From: Mimachlamys varia
Taxonomy: Eukaryota; Mollusca; Bivalvia; Pectinida; Pectinidae
NCBI GenBank assembly: GCA_947623455.1
Contig: OX392543.1
Location: 15,808,757 to 15,872,756, forward strand
DNA: 64,000 bases
Direction of reading: 5' to 3'
Shown: in pieces, positions 34,855-44,975 of the stretch
Layout: the number at the start of each line of letters is the position of its first letter
Position numbering within the stretch: position 1 is the first letter of the stretch
Notes under the pieces: generated by a model
What the model was told of the DNA's origin: nothing
Databases searched by the model: none
What the model saw: only the letters and a program-made list of their open reading frames with translations
Position numbers and translations under genes: made by a program

Positions 34855-34928
34855 TAGGTAAATTTCATGATTTTGAAAGGGATGGTGCGGGCCGTAGCTC
34901 CTTTCGAAATCATGAAGATTTGCCTCAA
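34855..34928. repeat. Imperfect hairpin
   Basis: AGGTAAATTTCATGATTTTG-AAAGGGA pairs with TCCTTTCGAAATCATGAAGA-TTTGCCT across a 16-base loop of the form TGGTGCGGGCCGTAGC. The third word AATTTCATGATTTCACGGTC at 34931 repeats part of an arm. Confidence 0.6.
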
Positions 34929-35285
34929 TAATTTCATGATTTCACGGTCACGGGATCGCTGTCACACTGGTTTTATGAGAAGTGTTGTACTAAATGAAAA
35001 GGGGTGGAGTCAATTTAGTCTAATAAAGAGCTTGTGTCGAATATGATTAGATACTGCATTGTTTTGATTGATGTATTGTTTTGATCATTCACAAGCCACT
35101 TTGAACATTCATTTTCTCTCTGACCTTCCGGCATAAACGTGTCTAATTATGTGGACGAAACAAATTTTAAACTGTTGACGGACATCATAAAGGAAGGGGG
35201 AAAGGGTTGAAACACCCTTAGTGGACGTGTTCAATGACGATTTTGATGGGTTTTGTTTTTCTAAACCAGAAAGTGAAGAAGTTAC

Positions 35286-35401
35286 TTGGACAATTTTATT
35301 CCGACGCAGTCTTTACAGACATTATCTGCTACTGAAACCAAGTCGTCGAGGTACTCAACACGATTTGGTCCAACTTCATAAGCTGGATCGGTCTTCGTCA
35401 T
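35286..35401 (-). CDS. Candidate 5' or internal exon, 38 codons
   Basis: On the - strand an ATG at 35401-35399 opens MTKTDPAYEVGPNRVEYLDD then LVSVADNVCKDCVGIKLS, ending two bases into a codon at donor CCAA|GTAACT (35286/35285). The frame is also open upstream for 6 codons (YEDIVI), so an internal exon with an acceptor near ATGAAG is possible. Two Tyr motifs (YEDIVI and AYEVG) have the shape of short phosphotyrosine motifs, but this is speculative. The other strand is open as well over this interval (35221-35403); the - strand composition looks more protein-like. Confidence 0.32.
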
Positions 35402-35404
35402 GAT

Positions 35405-36880
35405 GACAATATCTTCATAGGATCATGTACATGTAATGCCTTACTTGTAATAGACATCCATAGACACCCATGGTTGGTTATATTTCTTTTAAGTTTGTAT
35501 TTTAAACCTTGCCACTCGCGGTTCACTTCACGATGTCGTCTATTTTCGGCCTCTGACAAAATCTAATGTTTGGTTTTCTTCTTTGTTTGAAGGGTATAGG
35601 AAAGGTTTAATAGCTTAAAGCACACAATTGTACAAATGTCCCTTTTTAAAACCCTTTAACTGTTTTTTTTTCTCTTTTTTAGTGTCTCCATTTTCACGGC
35701 CTTGGATGTTCTGAGGTTTTTCAACCATTATGTTAGTCAAACTTGTGAAACATATCCAATATGTATAAAGTTAGTGGTGTGTTGTTTTTAACTCTGGCAG
35801 TTGCATGTCACAATGGGGATATTTAATAAACTTTCGTTTTTTGTTTGTTTTTGCAATAGATACAAATTGAATATCAATATATATTCCAACCAATACATGC
35901 AATGTTAGTATGCGCGCACAGTTTATACGTTTTAACATTTAAAATGCCTCCATTTTCTTTTAAGACAATTATGAATTCTTGCAAGATGTTGACCTTGTGA
36001 GCTTTAACTACGAGTTTGAATACATGCACTTAATTTAATCGATTTTTAAACAGACACGTGTTTTATTGTACAGCATACTGTGTTATCTCATAGCCGAAAT
36101 TGTATTCAATTAAGTTTATTTTCGGTTCGTTGAAGTTAATGCAGGTCGGTTAAACATTCAAAGTTGCTAACGGAGATAAGCCCGCGTTTAGTTTAACATG
36201 CGGGCTTTCGGCAGTTGTCTATTTGAATAAAAGTGTTTATTTCAAGTTCGATTTGCTTGGTAATTCCTTTACGTATTTTTATAGCAAGACGGAGGAATTA
36301 GCCTCAGACTGCACTCTGTTGTCTTAGCTTTGGTAGGATCTCCTTACTTCCGGTGAAGGGGGTATTGCGGAGTTTCTTAATCGGCGAATCGATTTCCTCG
36401 TGTCTGACCAAACACAAAACAAGACACAAGACTAATACACTAATGGTTACACATCACGTACAATCAGACAGATCAGCTTAATTGTAGACTAGCACCTCTA
36501 TTTGTTTTAGACCAGAGAAGTAGCAACTAGAGATCAAACATTTCTATAGGAATAAAAAAAGTTACTGTACAAATGTACAAATACAGGCATTCTGCCGACT
36601 AGTGCAATATCCGGATAGGGGTAACACTTCCTCTGTAGGACAATGAGAACCAGGGGAATGACTACGTTTCTCATTTGAGAATATGTTGATCTTAATTGAG
36701 CGAAAAATACGTGCTATTGCACATCGGATTTACACAAAACGAATTTAGAATGTAAATATAGATTTCAGTTCGTGGTATTTGTTTGACAAATTGCTTTTCT
36801 TCTACAAAATTTACGAGATTTATCTGATTATTTCGGCTCCATTGACTATACTGTTCATGGCAGTGACTGGTTGAGACGTT
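35405..36880. other. No supported gene
   Basis: AT-rich. AGATAAGCCCGCGTTTAGTT and AACATGCGGGCTTTCGG near 36175-36212 form a short stem. No splice-bounded open segments of note. Confidence 0.45.
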
Positions 36881-36984
36881 GTCATATAATACATGTATGG
36901 CCAGACGAAACGCTATACTTTACGTTACACATAAAATCCTAACTTTGTTCACAAATGCACACATACATTACACGCATAGAATCA

Positions 36985-37290
36985 AATTCTTAAATGACAC
37001 ATCATACCCTACCTCAGACACACTTCACACGAATATACAGTTTAAGGAAGTGGACCGACAAGTCCATCCGTGGTCCGTACACAGTACTGCCTTGGGTCGC
37101 AATATATGTCGTAGCACTTTATTTCAGAAAAAATCCTGACTATCGCAAGAAAGCTTATATGAAGTTACCGCAACCCCGAAGATACTCGGACACTCAATAC
37201 ATGCGCGTACAGAGAGTATACCGAGAGGCCTTCCTTAACTGACCTTATCTTCTCATATGACGTAAAACTCAATAAAACCAAACTATGTTC
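36985..37290 (+). repeat. S3 SINE-like element, diverged
   Basis: CGTAGCACTTTATTTCAG, CCTGACTATCGCAAGAAAGC, AGTTACCGCAACCCCGAAG, then the tail GAGAGGCCTTCCTTAACTGA, CCTTATCTTCTCATATGACG and AAACTCAATAAAACCAAAC. Open frames across it are incidental. Confidence 0.6.
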
Positions 37291-37644
37291 TATATTAAGA
37301 TTAGCTCCTTATAAGACCTTAAACCATATTAAACCCCAAACAGTTCAATTGACCTATCAAATCAAATAATAAACAAAACAATTGATGATTAATTGCAAAG
37401 CAAGTTTAGTTTCGTAATGTGACTGTCAAGAATGGTTCTGTTTACTCCAAACCTCACTAGCATGATCAATGCTCCATCGATCGTACGTCTATATATATCC
37501 TGATTAAGAACATATGCTGTCTTGCACAGTATATCGGTGAAATATGTGCACTTGTACTTGAGACATATAACGCTGCAATTCTTTGTCTTTGTGCGATTGC
37601 GCAGATCTGACTGGTTTTAGATGGGGAGGAAGTGAGCATCAGAA

Positions 37645-37775
37645 CACGTAACACACATATGCTGCACCTCTTAAATTTATTAATAGATACAGTATGCCGA
37701 AAAAAAGTAATTAAACTGCATCATACAGCTGTTTCGTCCTCCTAGGACTCTTCAGTGATCCTAAGGGCCAAGAGA
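37645..37775 (-). repeat. R1 repeat, 5' truncated
   Basis: ACACGTAACACACATATGCT, GATACAGTATGCCG, GCTGTTTCGTCCTCCTAGGA, CTCTTCAGTGATCCTAAGGG, then unrelated sequence. Confidence 0.85.
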
Positions 37776-37829
37776 CGACCTATTTGTGGAAATATTCTTT
37801 TTTTCCTCGTGTCTCCATTGATACTTCCT

Positions 37830-38165
37830 TACTTTAGACCTCCGAGTAGGTTGGACTTTGGGCTCTGTCCCCTTGGCCAAATCCTACACACATCTCAAAA
37901 CTATGGTAGCTACTACTAACTGCTTGGTGCCCAGCATTCTGAGAATGGAGCAATTAATCCACCTACTGTCTGTATAATGTTACATGATAAGAGGTTCTAT
38001 TGTGAGACTTCGGCAGTGTAATTCAGTGCGGTAGCACTATAAAGTTGACATGTGTTCTAAACTATCGCTCAAAGGCCTACATAAACATACCACAACCGCA
38101 CAAAATATACCACAACCGCACAAAACATACCAAAACCGCATAAAACCTACCACAACCGCACAAAT
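37830..38165 (+). repeat. S3 SINE-like element leading into a tandem array
   Basis: Words corresponding to the S3 body occur in order: ACTAACTGCTTGGTGCCCAG, CATTCTGAGAATGGAGCAAT, CTGTCTGTATAATGTTACAT, CTTCGGCAGTGTAATTCAGT, GCGGTAGCACTATAAAGTTG and GTTCTAAACTATCGCTCAA. The element then runs into the 20-bp units. Confidence 0.6.
38085..38164 (+). repeat. Tandem repeat, 20 bp x 4
   Basis: Unit ACATACCACAACCGCACAAA; four adjacent 20-bp units with 1-4 changes each. The unit matches the S3 body at the place where other copies read GAAGTTACCGCAACCCCGAA. Confidence 0.9.
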
Positions 38166-38399
38166 ACGAACGAACTCAGCTCTTAAAAATATATGGTAAA
38201 TATCAGTAATTCGTTTGTTTATTTTGACCCATTTTGCAAAATTTTCTTTGGGGTTTTGATGTTTCCATTTTTGTAAATATTTGTTTTACACTGTTGTTTG
38301 CCCCTTAAAAAGTCTTTAAACAATGCAAAACACAAAAATGCAGCACCTACACAAGGAAACCGTGAATTGTTAACACCAAAGAATACATTGTACCAAAGT

Positions 38400-38665
38400 G
38401 TCAAGGATTTAACTACGGGCAAAATATGAACAATTCACAATATTTACACAGATACGCCTGAGACAGCGCAAGACAATAGACTAGTTCCCTCGGAAACAAC
38501 TTCTTCTGCTTAATCGACGACGCGCCATGTGAATCTTGGTTATTTCAAAGAAAAGCGTTGCGTCCTCAAAGTGAGAGCTTTGACTACAATCTAATCAAAC
38601 CCGATGTCGACTAATATCGAAGACATCAATGAAGTATTCCAATAATGACGATGAGACAAACACTT
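38400..38665 (+). repeat. R2 repeat, strongly diverged
   Basis: GGATTTAACTACGGGCAAAA, TATGAACAATTCACAATATT, CTTCTTCTGCTTAATCGACG, ACGCGCCATGTGAATCTTGG and a GACGATGAGACAAAC end. Confidence 0.6.
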
Positions 38666-38693
38666 CTTGCGAGTATGCACCTATGTTAAACCA

Positions 38694-39488
38694 TTTTTAG
38701 GGCCGTCTTTCAATGACATCAGCTGTGGATAGGTCACACATATTAAGGACCGTCCTTCAATGACCTTGGTTGTTGATGGGTCACACATATTTAGAACCGT
38801 CCTCAAAAGACCTTGGCTGTAGATAGGCCACACATATTTAGGACAGTCCTTCAATGACCTTGGCGGTGGAAAGGTCACACATATTTAGAACCGTCCCCAA
38901 TGACCTTGGCTGTGGATAGGTCACACATATTTAGGACCGTCCTTCAATGACCTTGACTGTGGATAGGTCACACATATTTAGGACCGTCCTTCAATGACCT
39001 TGACTGTGGATAGGTCTCACATATTTAGGACCGTCCTTCAATGACCTTGACTGTGGATATGTCTCACATATTTAGGACCGTCCTTCAATGACCTTGACTG
39101 TGGATAGGTCAAACATACTTAGGACCGTCCTTCAATGACCTTGACTGTGGATAGGTCACACATATTTAGGACCGTCTTTCAATGACCTTGGTTGTGTATA
39201 GGTCACACATATTTAGGACCGTCCTTCAAAGGCATCAGTTATGGATAGGTCTCACATATTTAGGATTACCCTTCAATGCCATCAGCTGTGGATAGGTCTC
39301 ACATTTTTAGGACCACCCTTCAATGCCATCAGCTGTGGATAGGTCTCACATTTTTAGGACCACCCTTCAATGCCATCAGCTGTGGATAGGTCTCACATTT
39401 TTAGGACCACCCTTCAATGCCATCAGCTGTAGATAGGTCTCACATATTTAGAACCGTCATTCAATGACCTTGGTTGTGTATAGGTCAC
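38694..39488 (+). repeat. Minisatellite, 47 bp x ~17, derived from the SINE tail
   Basis: Unit of the form TTTAGGACCGTCCTTCAATG-ACCTTGACTGTGGATAGGTC-ACACATA. By counting the GATAGGTC word I find 17 units over about 795 bp. At least two sub-types exist: GACCTTGACTG in the centre and GCCATCAGCTG with ACCACCC in four consecutive units (about 39250-39430). The core AGGACCGTCCTTCAATGACC is clearly related to the SINE tail AAAGGCCGTCCTCAAATGAC at 43025. Confidence 0.93.
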
Positions 39489-39494
39489 TTAGCC

Positions 39495-40365
39495 CTGTAC
39501 AACGAACCTACCGCACAACCGACATGAACATTTGTTACAAATGTCCATGCAATTGTCGATGCTTACGGTAAGGAATTAATTCCATATGAATATATAATTA
39601 CGTTATTAGTCTGGCTATGGAAGCCATTATTCGATTTCTACATTTGGTCTGGTGAATATCAAAACAATCCACTGGGAAATAATATTGTGGCAGACGTATT
39701 TCTGTGAATACACGTTTTGATAACTTAAGATTATAGAGACGACGCTAGATGACCAACTGGAGAATAATATTTTTACTGAATACAATATTTAATTCTACCT
39801 TCATGTTAAAACGTAACCACATGTGTTATTTTGGCGTAGATATGAGTGAAGTGGATGTCTTGGTATTTAAAGAAAATAAACAAGGACGTATAATACTATC
39901 TATAAAATAAAAGAATTTAATTTTGTTAAATATACTGCCGTAGATAGTGATTAATAGGCTTGTAAAATATATATAGATGTGTTATATAGATGACCATTAA
40001 TAGGAGCGTTCTCTCAATTGACCCATCATATAAATATCGCATAACAATATAGATCTACTTCAGCTATGATAACATGTATCGTGTGGATGCATGTTTAATA
40101 ATGATCCAGAAATTAAAAGAAACAAACAAATACGGGAGACCGGGACATGATTGCCTATCCCCATCTAAAGCTCTGTTTTTGAGGTAATTATGTATCTGTA
40201 AGGATAAGTATTACTGAACAGTAAAAGGTAACTATTGGGAGCGTGGAAAGAAATGTGAACTTTCTGTTATGGGAATTGCTGCTTTTTTACGCTCAAATGC
40301 ATAACACATTGGTAGCTTCAAGTGATAATCAGGCCGGAATTGGTAACTATGACGTAAAGTTTGGT
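39495..40365. other. No supported gene
   Basis: AT-rich; nothing recognised. A short (TTTGG)n run lies at about 40360-40378. Confidence 0.45.
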
Positions 40366-40424
40366 TTGGTTTGGTTTGATTAGTATAACCTCCACTTTAG
40401 CGACAGGATAATTTAAAGATGGCC

Positions 40425-40665
40425 TCCCGGTTTATGCGATGTGGGTGCGTGTGTTGAGAGCGTGTGTATTAGGGAGGGTGATGGATGTTCGTGTATGCCT
40501 TGCGATAGTCTGGATCTTTTGCCGATTTAAAGTACTGCCACAATGAAGTATATTACCGAAGGCTCCAGCAGAACTATCAAGCCGGTCACATTATACTGAC
40601 AAGGGGCGAACCAGTCGTTCCAATCCAAAAATGCTGATACCGAGATATACTGTCATATTGCTGAA
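40425..40665 (-). repeat. S3 SINE-like element
   Basis: Reverse order: AAGATGGCCTCCCGGTTTAT, GCGATGTGGGTGCGTGTGTT, CCTTGCGATAGTCTGGATCT, CACATTATACTGACAAGGGG and CGAACCAGTCGTTCCAATCC. Confidence 0.75.
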
Positions 40666-40879
40666 TTACAATGGTATAAGAATATATTGAAATGTTAATT
40701 TTGGCCCGTACAGATTCTGCCAATAACGGGGCCAAATTTGCCCCATACAATACATAAAGAGTCGTAAAATTGGCTGGAAAATCGAATGTTGCATATTTTA
40801 TGACGTCATTCTTCAGTTGATTAGTGCGTAATTGCGTGACTCTTTCGGACATCAAATCTTCAAACAGTAAAAGTGACAT
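40640..40879 (-). CDS. ATG-initiated coding-like frame running into S3
   Basis: A - strand ATG at 40879 opens MSLLLFEDLMSERVTQLRTN, then FDFPANFTTLYVLYGANLAP, about 80 codons before the frame enters the S3 element. Composition is balanced, with a plausible amphipathic N-terminus. No consensus donor was found before S3 begins, so this would have to be an exon truncated by the SINE or a chance frame. No family recognised. Confidence 0.23.
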
Positions 40880-41519
40880 TATTCTTTTTAAACTGTGAAC
40901 AAATCATGCTGACAAATCGGTATGATTCGTCCCGGTTTTGTCGTTATCCCTGCCTTGTCGACTATTGGAGAATAAAACGTGTTCATTAAATATCTAAGAG
41001 CTTAACTAAAAGCTTTGCACTTTTAACGATTTGGGGGTTTTTCATTTTAGGACGTAAAAAAGTTACCTCAATGTTCACGTACAATATAACAGCTAACAAC
41101 AAAGCTATACGATATACGTATCGATTTTTATCTTGAACTTTCCTTTTTCTGATAGTATATTACCTGTTTTCCCAATCTTTAGTGTTTACATGTTGAAGCT
41201 GGTTCATTATTCTAAGGTTAGCTTGAACAGTTGTTGTGATAGATATCCACTGCTGACGAACAAAAGTTTTTGGGAGATGAAACTTGATAATGGCAATGTA
41301 CTGACATGTTTTAAAGGCGCCATTTGTATGTCATTGATACATATTCTGTATCATTTGGTGACATGTATGTAAACTTTTTTATATGAGTATGTGTTGTTAT
41401 TTGTGCATAAATACATCAGTTTTAACATTGAGGACGTGACATGTATTTCGATGTCCCCTAGATTTACATCGCGGGTATGTGGTCCTCTTTTTTCGGAGGG
41501 TCATGTGTGCATCGTTCTC

Positions 41520-41572
41520 ATGTAATCGGTTTCGAGTTCGGTTTATTGTTTTGTTGACGCTTTCATAGTCCA
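41520..41572 (-). repeat. R2 5' fragment
   Basis: AATCGGTTTCGAGTTCGGTT, TATTGTTTTGTTGACGCTTT and CATAGTC are R2 bases 1-50 in reverse. Confidence 0.65.
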
Positions 41573-42029
41573 TTTGTTTTATATATTGTATAAAAGACAA
41601 CGGAGAGCTTTGTAATTTGGAATAAGATACATTCGAACCCAATAACGAATTTAACTGCACCATACATTCTGTTCTGCCTTCATATTACATGTACTACGTG
41701 TTACTGTTTGAAGTTTGAAACAGTTAATCATTAGTTTAATTCTGGTCTGATGCGTTGTACTCTATTTATAATTATTGTACTAAAGATATTAATACCTTGT
41801 AATAACTATCTACGAATTTCCCAAATAACTTTCTTCGTGCAGAGTATTACAAAAAAGCTGTTAAAGTACCATGCATACAGTAAAGCGCTGTACACTAGCG
41901 TGCACTCATCAGAACACGAAAAGTTCATTCGCATCCTAAAGTACATGCATTATCTTACACACACCAGTATCACGTTCTGAATTCTATAATAGCTCTTAGT
42001 GGGGATGGTTTTTGCATGTTACACGACGT

Positions 42030-42225
42030 GAGATTTAGAGCATTCTGATACGTTTGTATAACAGTCCTTTTTGAAATCTAGATTTCTGAAAATCGATATC
42101 TAAAATTCCATGTACTCTATCACTCGCCCTGTTATTATCACTAGAAGTTTGATTCGGGTAGGGAGAAATATGTAATTCAAGCCAAGTTTCATTAGGTGCG
42201 AACCAGAAATTTAAAGAAGGCAAAG
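42030..42225 (-). other. Coding-like - strand stretch without splice support
   Basis: About 62 codons (LPSLNFWFAPNETWLELHIS, then YPNQTSSDNNRASDRVHGIL) have a balanced composition, but there is neither an ATG nor a clear acceptor. It could be a relic of a mobile element or host exon; unresolved. Confidence 0.2.
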
Positions 42226-42779
42226 TGGATTTATATTTTACGCGTTTTGAGCAATTGAAGCCTCCATGACAAGTTCCAGCTAGTTAATGGACCTGGGAAC
42301 TAGGCATTTTCCCACAGCCGACAAAGTGGAAAACGAACACTCTTTATCCAAAACTCTCAAAGTTATGTTCCTTTTATACAATGGTCTGAAATCCTAAGCT
42401 GTCTTGCGTATTTCTTACGTAATCTGCCTTTTAAGATATGTAACGATCGAATTTTACCGAAACGCAATAATCTAGATATAGCGATTGTACGACATTCATG
42501 CATACTTTCGGTTAAAGTTGGTGCTATAAGGCGAGGTGCACGAGTTTATGAAAGAACCTTTTATATTCTTGGTTTAAAAAAAAATAAAAATAAATATACG
42601 TGGACAAAAATTAATTGGTGTGATTCTTTTTAACAAGAACACAAAACTGACTGTTGAGTATTAACACGATTGTAATGTTCTTGACCAAAATTCTCAAATG
42701 TCGGAATCAGTGCCAGACTATCGCCAGAACGCTGGCACCGGCAGTCAATCTAATACACGTGCTCCCCATTCGGTTTCTT

Positions 42780-42986
42780 TTTGTTTGCGTCCTATTAACA
42801 GCAAGAGTCATTTAAGGACTGTCAGGTTTTGGAGTTGGAAGAAAGCCGAGGTACCAGGAGAAAAACCACCGACCTGCGCTCAATGTCTGGCAACTGCCCC
42901 GCGTGGGATTCGAATTCGAATCCAGAGGTGGGGGACTAGTGGTAAAATGTCGGAACACCTTAACCACTCGGCCACCGCGGTCCCTT
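42780..42986 (-). repeat. tRNA-derived SINE with the S3-type tail
   Basis: Reading the - strand: GGGACCGCGGTGGCCGAGTG at 42986, A box TGGCCGAGTGGTTAAGGTG, B box near TTCGAATTCGAATCCCACG, central CCAGACATTGAGCGCAGG and GGTGGTTTTTCTCCTGGTAC. The tail complementary to TAACAGCAAGAGTCATTTAA ends at 42780. It is the best-preserved SINE here. Open frames across it on both strands are incidental. Confidence 0.9.
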
Positions 42987-43004
42987 CGTGCTCTCAACAC
43001 ATAT

Positions 43005-43082
43005 CCTCACATCACATACTTACACTAAAGGCCGTCCTCAAATGACCTTAGCTGTTTATAAGAAGTTGAGCAAAATAAAAGC
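43005..43082 (+). repeat. S3 tail
   Basis: ATCACATACTTACACTAAAG, GCCGTCCTCAAATGACCTTA, GCTGTTTATAAGAAGTTGAG, CAAAATAAA. This is the cleanest copy of the shared 3' tail, lying in the opposite orientation to the SINE next to it. Confidence 0.75.
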
Positions 43083-43299
43083 TACCTTTAGTTAATATTT
43101 TGCGATTGCATATTGCAATGTGTTAATCGTTTGTCGTATTGCCTTCACTTTCATTGACGTTTCGGTGCTGGAGGGAAGGACAGATACGGTTGTTGATTAG
43201 AATAAGCATTTATGCATTTATAAATAGCTTTTACATTAAGTTTTTAGATTGTTGGAAACATGCATACAATATCAGAAACAGTTTTATTCAAACCTTGAG

Positions 43300-43580
43300 A
43301 GGCGACGATCGCCGCCGGAATTCGATCTGTAAACACTTGGTGAACCTGGTGATCGCAAGTTCGATCTCTGGTTGATGATTCATTGCAAATGGCGTCCGTA
43401 TTCCCTTGATTTCGATTGCGATCTCATTTAAAGAGGGGTGCGTAGTTTGACAGATCCTAATCCTACATATTGTTCGCGTTCTAGCTTCGAGCTTGGGAGA
43501 ATTTCCCATGAGCCCAGCGGTATATCATGGAGATGTCCGGGAGCCAGGGGTAACGGGTTCGAGCCCAAGAAACGGCGCTA
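43300..43580 (+). repeat. tRNA-like remnants (B boxes)
   Basis: At 43508-43575, a GAGCCCAGCGGTATATC A-box-like word is followed about 35 bp later by GGGTTCGAGCCC, a good B box. GCAAGTTCGATCTC near 43350 is another B-box-like word. No cloverleaf with paired acceptor ends could be drawn, so this is more likely a SINE head or tRNA pseudogene than a working tRNA. Confidence 0.4.
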
Positions 43581-43875
43581 TAGAGTTCAATTACTTGGTA
43601 AATGCAAATAATAATAGATTGATTGCACAACAACTTTATAACATCTTTCGAGTACTTGTTTGAAATCAGAGTATTCAATCAGAAAGTGTTTGACTGTAAT
43701 TGGTTGATCACATACATGACAATTAGTTGATCTTTCTAATGCAAAATGTAACTATTTGTGATGAAGGTAGGGATTATGCTTTGTCGAAAGAGGACAACTT
43801 CAGGGAGAACGAAGCATTATCAACAGCCATTCTATTGGTGTATCATTTTGTCGAATGATATATACTTTTCTGTAG

Positions 43876-44085
43876 CTTTATAGTTCCCTATTAGAGAAGA
43901 CGTACAAAGAATTAGCCGCTAATGGACTGTTGCTTGATGACATAAATTGTTATCCGCCATCAGTTAAACGATGCGCGACATGGGAACAATTGCCCAGTGG
44001 AAACTATTATATATACATGAATGATCTTGTATATATCTTTATTACACAATTCCAGTCAATTTATTCCGTCTGCCCGGAATCCAAA
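43876..44085 (+). CDS. Candidate internal exon, exactly 70 codons, product unknown
   Basis: Seen: the acceptor GATATATACTTTTCTGTAG is strong. It is followed by 70 uninterrupted codons in phase 0 and then donor AAA|GTAAGG, also strong. The peptide begins LYSSLLEKTYKELAANGLLL, has an RCATWEQLPSG turn, and ends in a hydrophobic-aromatic segment, NYYIYMNDLVYIFITQFQSI. Both splice sites fit consensus and the length is exactly divisible by three, which makes this one of the best exon candidates. It lies just upstream of R2 copies that would be intronic. The terminal exon candidate at 48416 is on the same strand but needs another phase, so at least one exon between them would be missing. No family recognised. 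Confidence 0.47.
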
Positions 44086-44131
44086 GTAAGGTCATGGTAA
44101 TTTTGCACTAGATTGTGTACTGAGAAAAGAA

Positions 44132-44346
44132 ATTAGAGAATATCGAAGCGTCAACATAACCATAATCCGAGCTAAAATTCGTTTAAAATAGGGGTGAAAT
44201 ATGAAAAAGGACAGATCCACATATAACTGTATAAGATATTAAGACCACGTGTTCCGGAAGAGTAAGCGTCTTCTGCTTCATCGAAGACACCCGCCATGTA
44301 AATCTTTGTTACATCCAAACAAACAAGAACCGAGTCATCATGAGAC
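44132..44346 (+). repeat. R2 repeat
   Basis: TTAGAGAATATCGAAGCGTC, CATAATCCGAGCTAAAATTC, TGTTCCGGAAGAGTAAGCGT, CACCCGCCATGTAAATCTTT. Confidence 0.87.
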
Positions 44347-44411
44347 TAGCTATGCTATCGTATTGTAAAGATACGTTTAGGACTTTGGTGAATAGCGGTA
44401 ATAAAAAAAAT

Positions 44412-44556
44412 CAGAGAATACAAAAGCGTCAACAAAACCATAATCCGAACTTAAAATCGATAAAACTAAAGGTAAAATAGGAACTAAAGAAAGATTTACG
44501 TGGAGACTGTCGTAAAAGCATAATAGAATAAGACCAGGTGTTCTAGAAGAGCAATA
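44412..44556 (+). repeat. R2 repeat, 3' truncated, adjacent direct copy
   Basis: AGAGAATACAAAAGCGTCAA, CCGAACTTAAAATCGATAAA, GTGTTCTAGAAGAGCA. It breaks off after the TGTTCCGGAAGAG landmark. Confidence 0.83.
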
Positions 44557-44585
44557 TTTTTTTCGAAATTATTTGCCACTTGTAT

Positions 44586-44638
44586 AATAGATTTTGAAGG
44601 CGAAATAAGGTCTTGTTGACACTTTGGTATTTTCAGTT
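44586..44638 (-). repeat. R2 5' fragment, inverted
   Basis: AATAGATTTTGAAGGCGAAA and GGTCTTGTTGACACTTTGGT-ATTTT are R2 bases 1-50 in reverse, 30 bp from the preceding direct copy. Confidence 0.6.
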
Positions 44639-44639
44639 T

Positions 44640-44975
44640 TTTTATCAAAATTTTACAAATTGATCTCGATTGAATGGAGGTTGATACAATCACATTAGTA
44701 TTTGATTGTAAATGGTTGCTGACACGCTCTGCATTGAGACTGGTCTTCACGTTAAACGCTTGTGAATCAAATACATTGACCCTATACATTGGGGACCACG
44801 TAACCTCTTTACCATTTGACCGTCTACAATCGATCCACGATCCCATTACCCAATTTACCGAGTACTGTGGTATATAAATCTTGTCCGCCAATCCATCTAA
44901 TGTCAAGCCTAAAACGCTTGCAATTGATGCGTCTAATTCGCTGTAAGTGTCCAACGCGTAAACTACAGAAAACAT
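44640..44975 (-). CDS. Candidate exon, ~112 codons, product unknown
   Basis: Seen on the - strand: acceptor TTGACTATTTTGTATTCCTT-GCACAG, with a TTGAC branch-like word, is followed by an open frame starting MFSVVYALDTYSELDASIAS. It contains GLTLDGLADKIYIPQYSVNW, SWIDCRRSNGKEVTWSPMYR and NVIVSTSIQSRSICKILI. The frame stays open for over 110 codons and only ends inside the R2 insertions (stop near 44496). It is the longest protein-like stretch in the window. The Trp/Cys pattern W-I-D-C then V-T-W would suit a secreted or receptor domain, but I do not recognise the family. No consensus donor was found before R2, so the 3' part may have been cut by the insertions. ATG at the exon start is compatible with an initiator. 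Confidence 0.48.

Noticed and set aside
36879..37242. Overlapping open frames of 82-86 codons
   Set aside because: They fall mostly within a diverged S3 element with the shared tail.
38694..39488. CRISPR-like regular repeats
   Set aside because: Units are contiguous with no unique spacers, there is no leader or cas gene, and the context is eukaryotic.
42698..43045. 115-codon + strand open frame
   Set aside because: Lies across a tRNA-derived SINE and the S3 tail; the A and B boxes explain the sequence.
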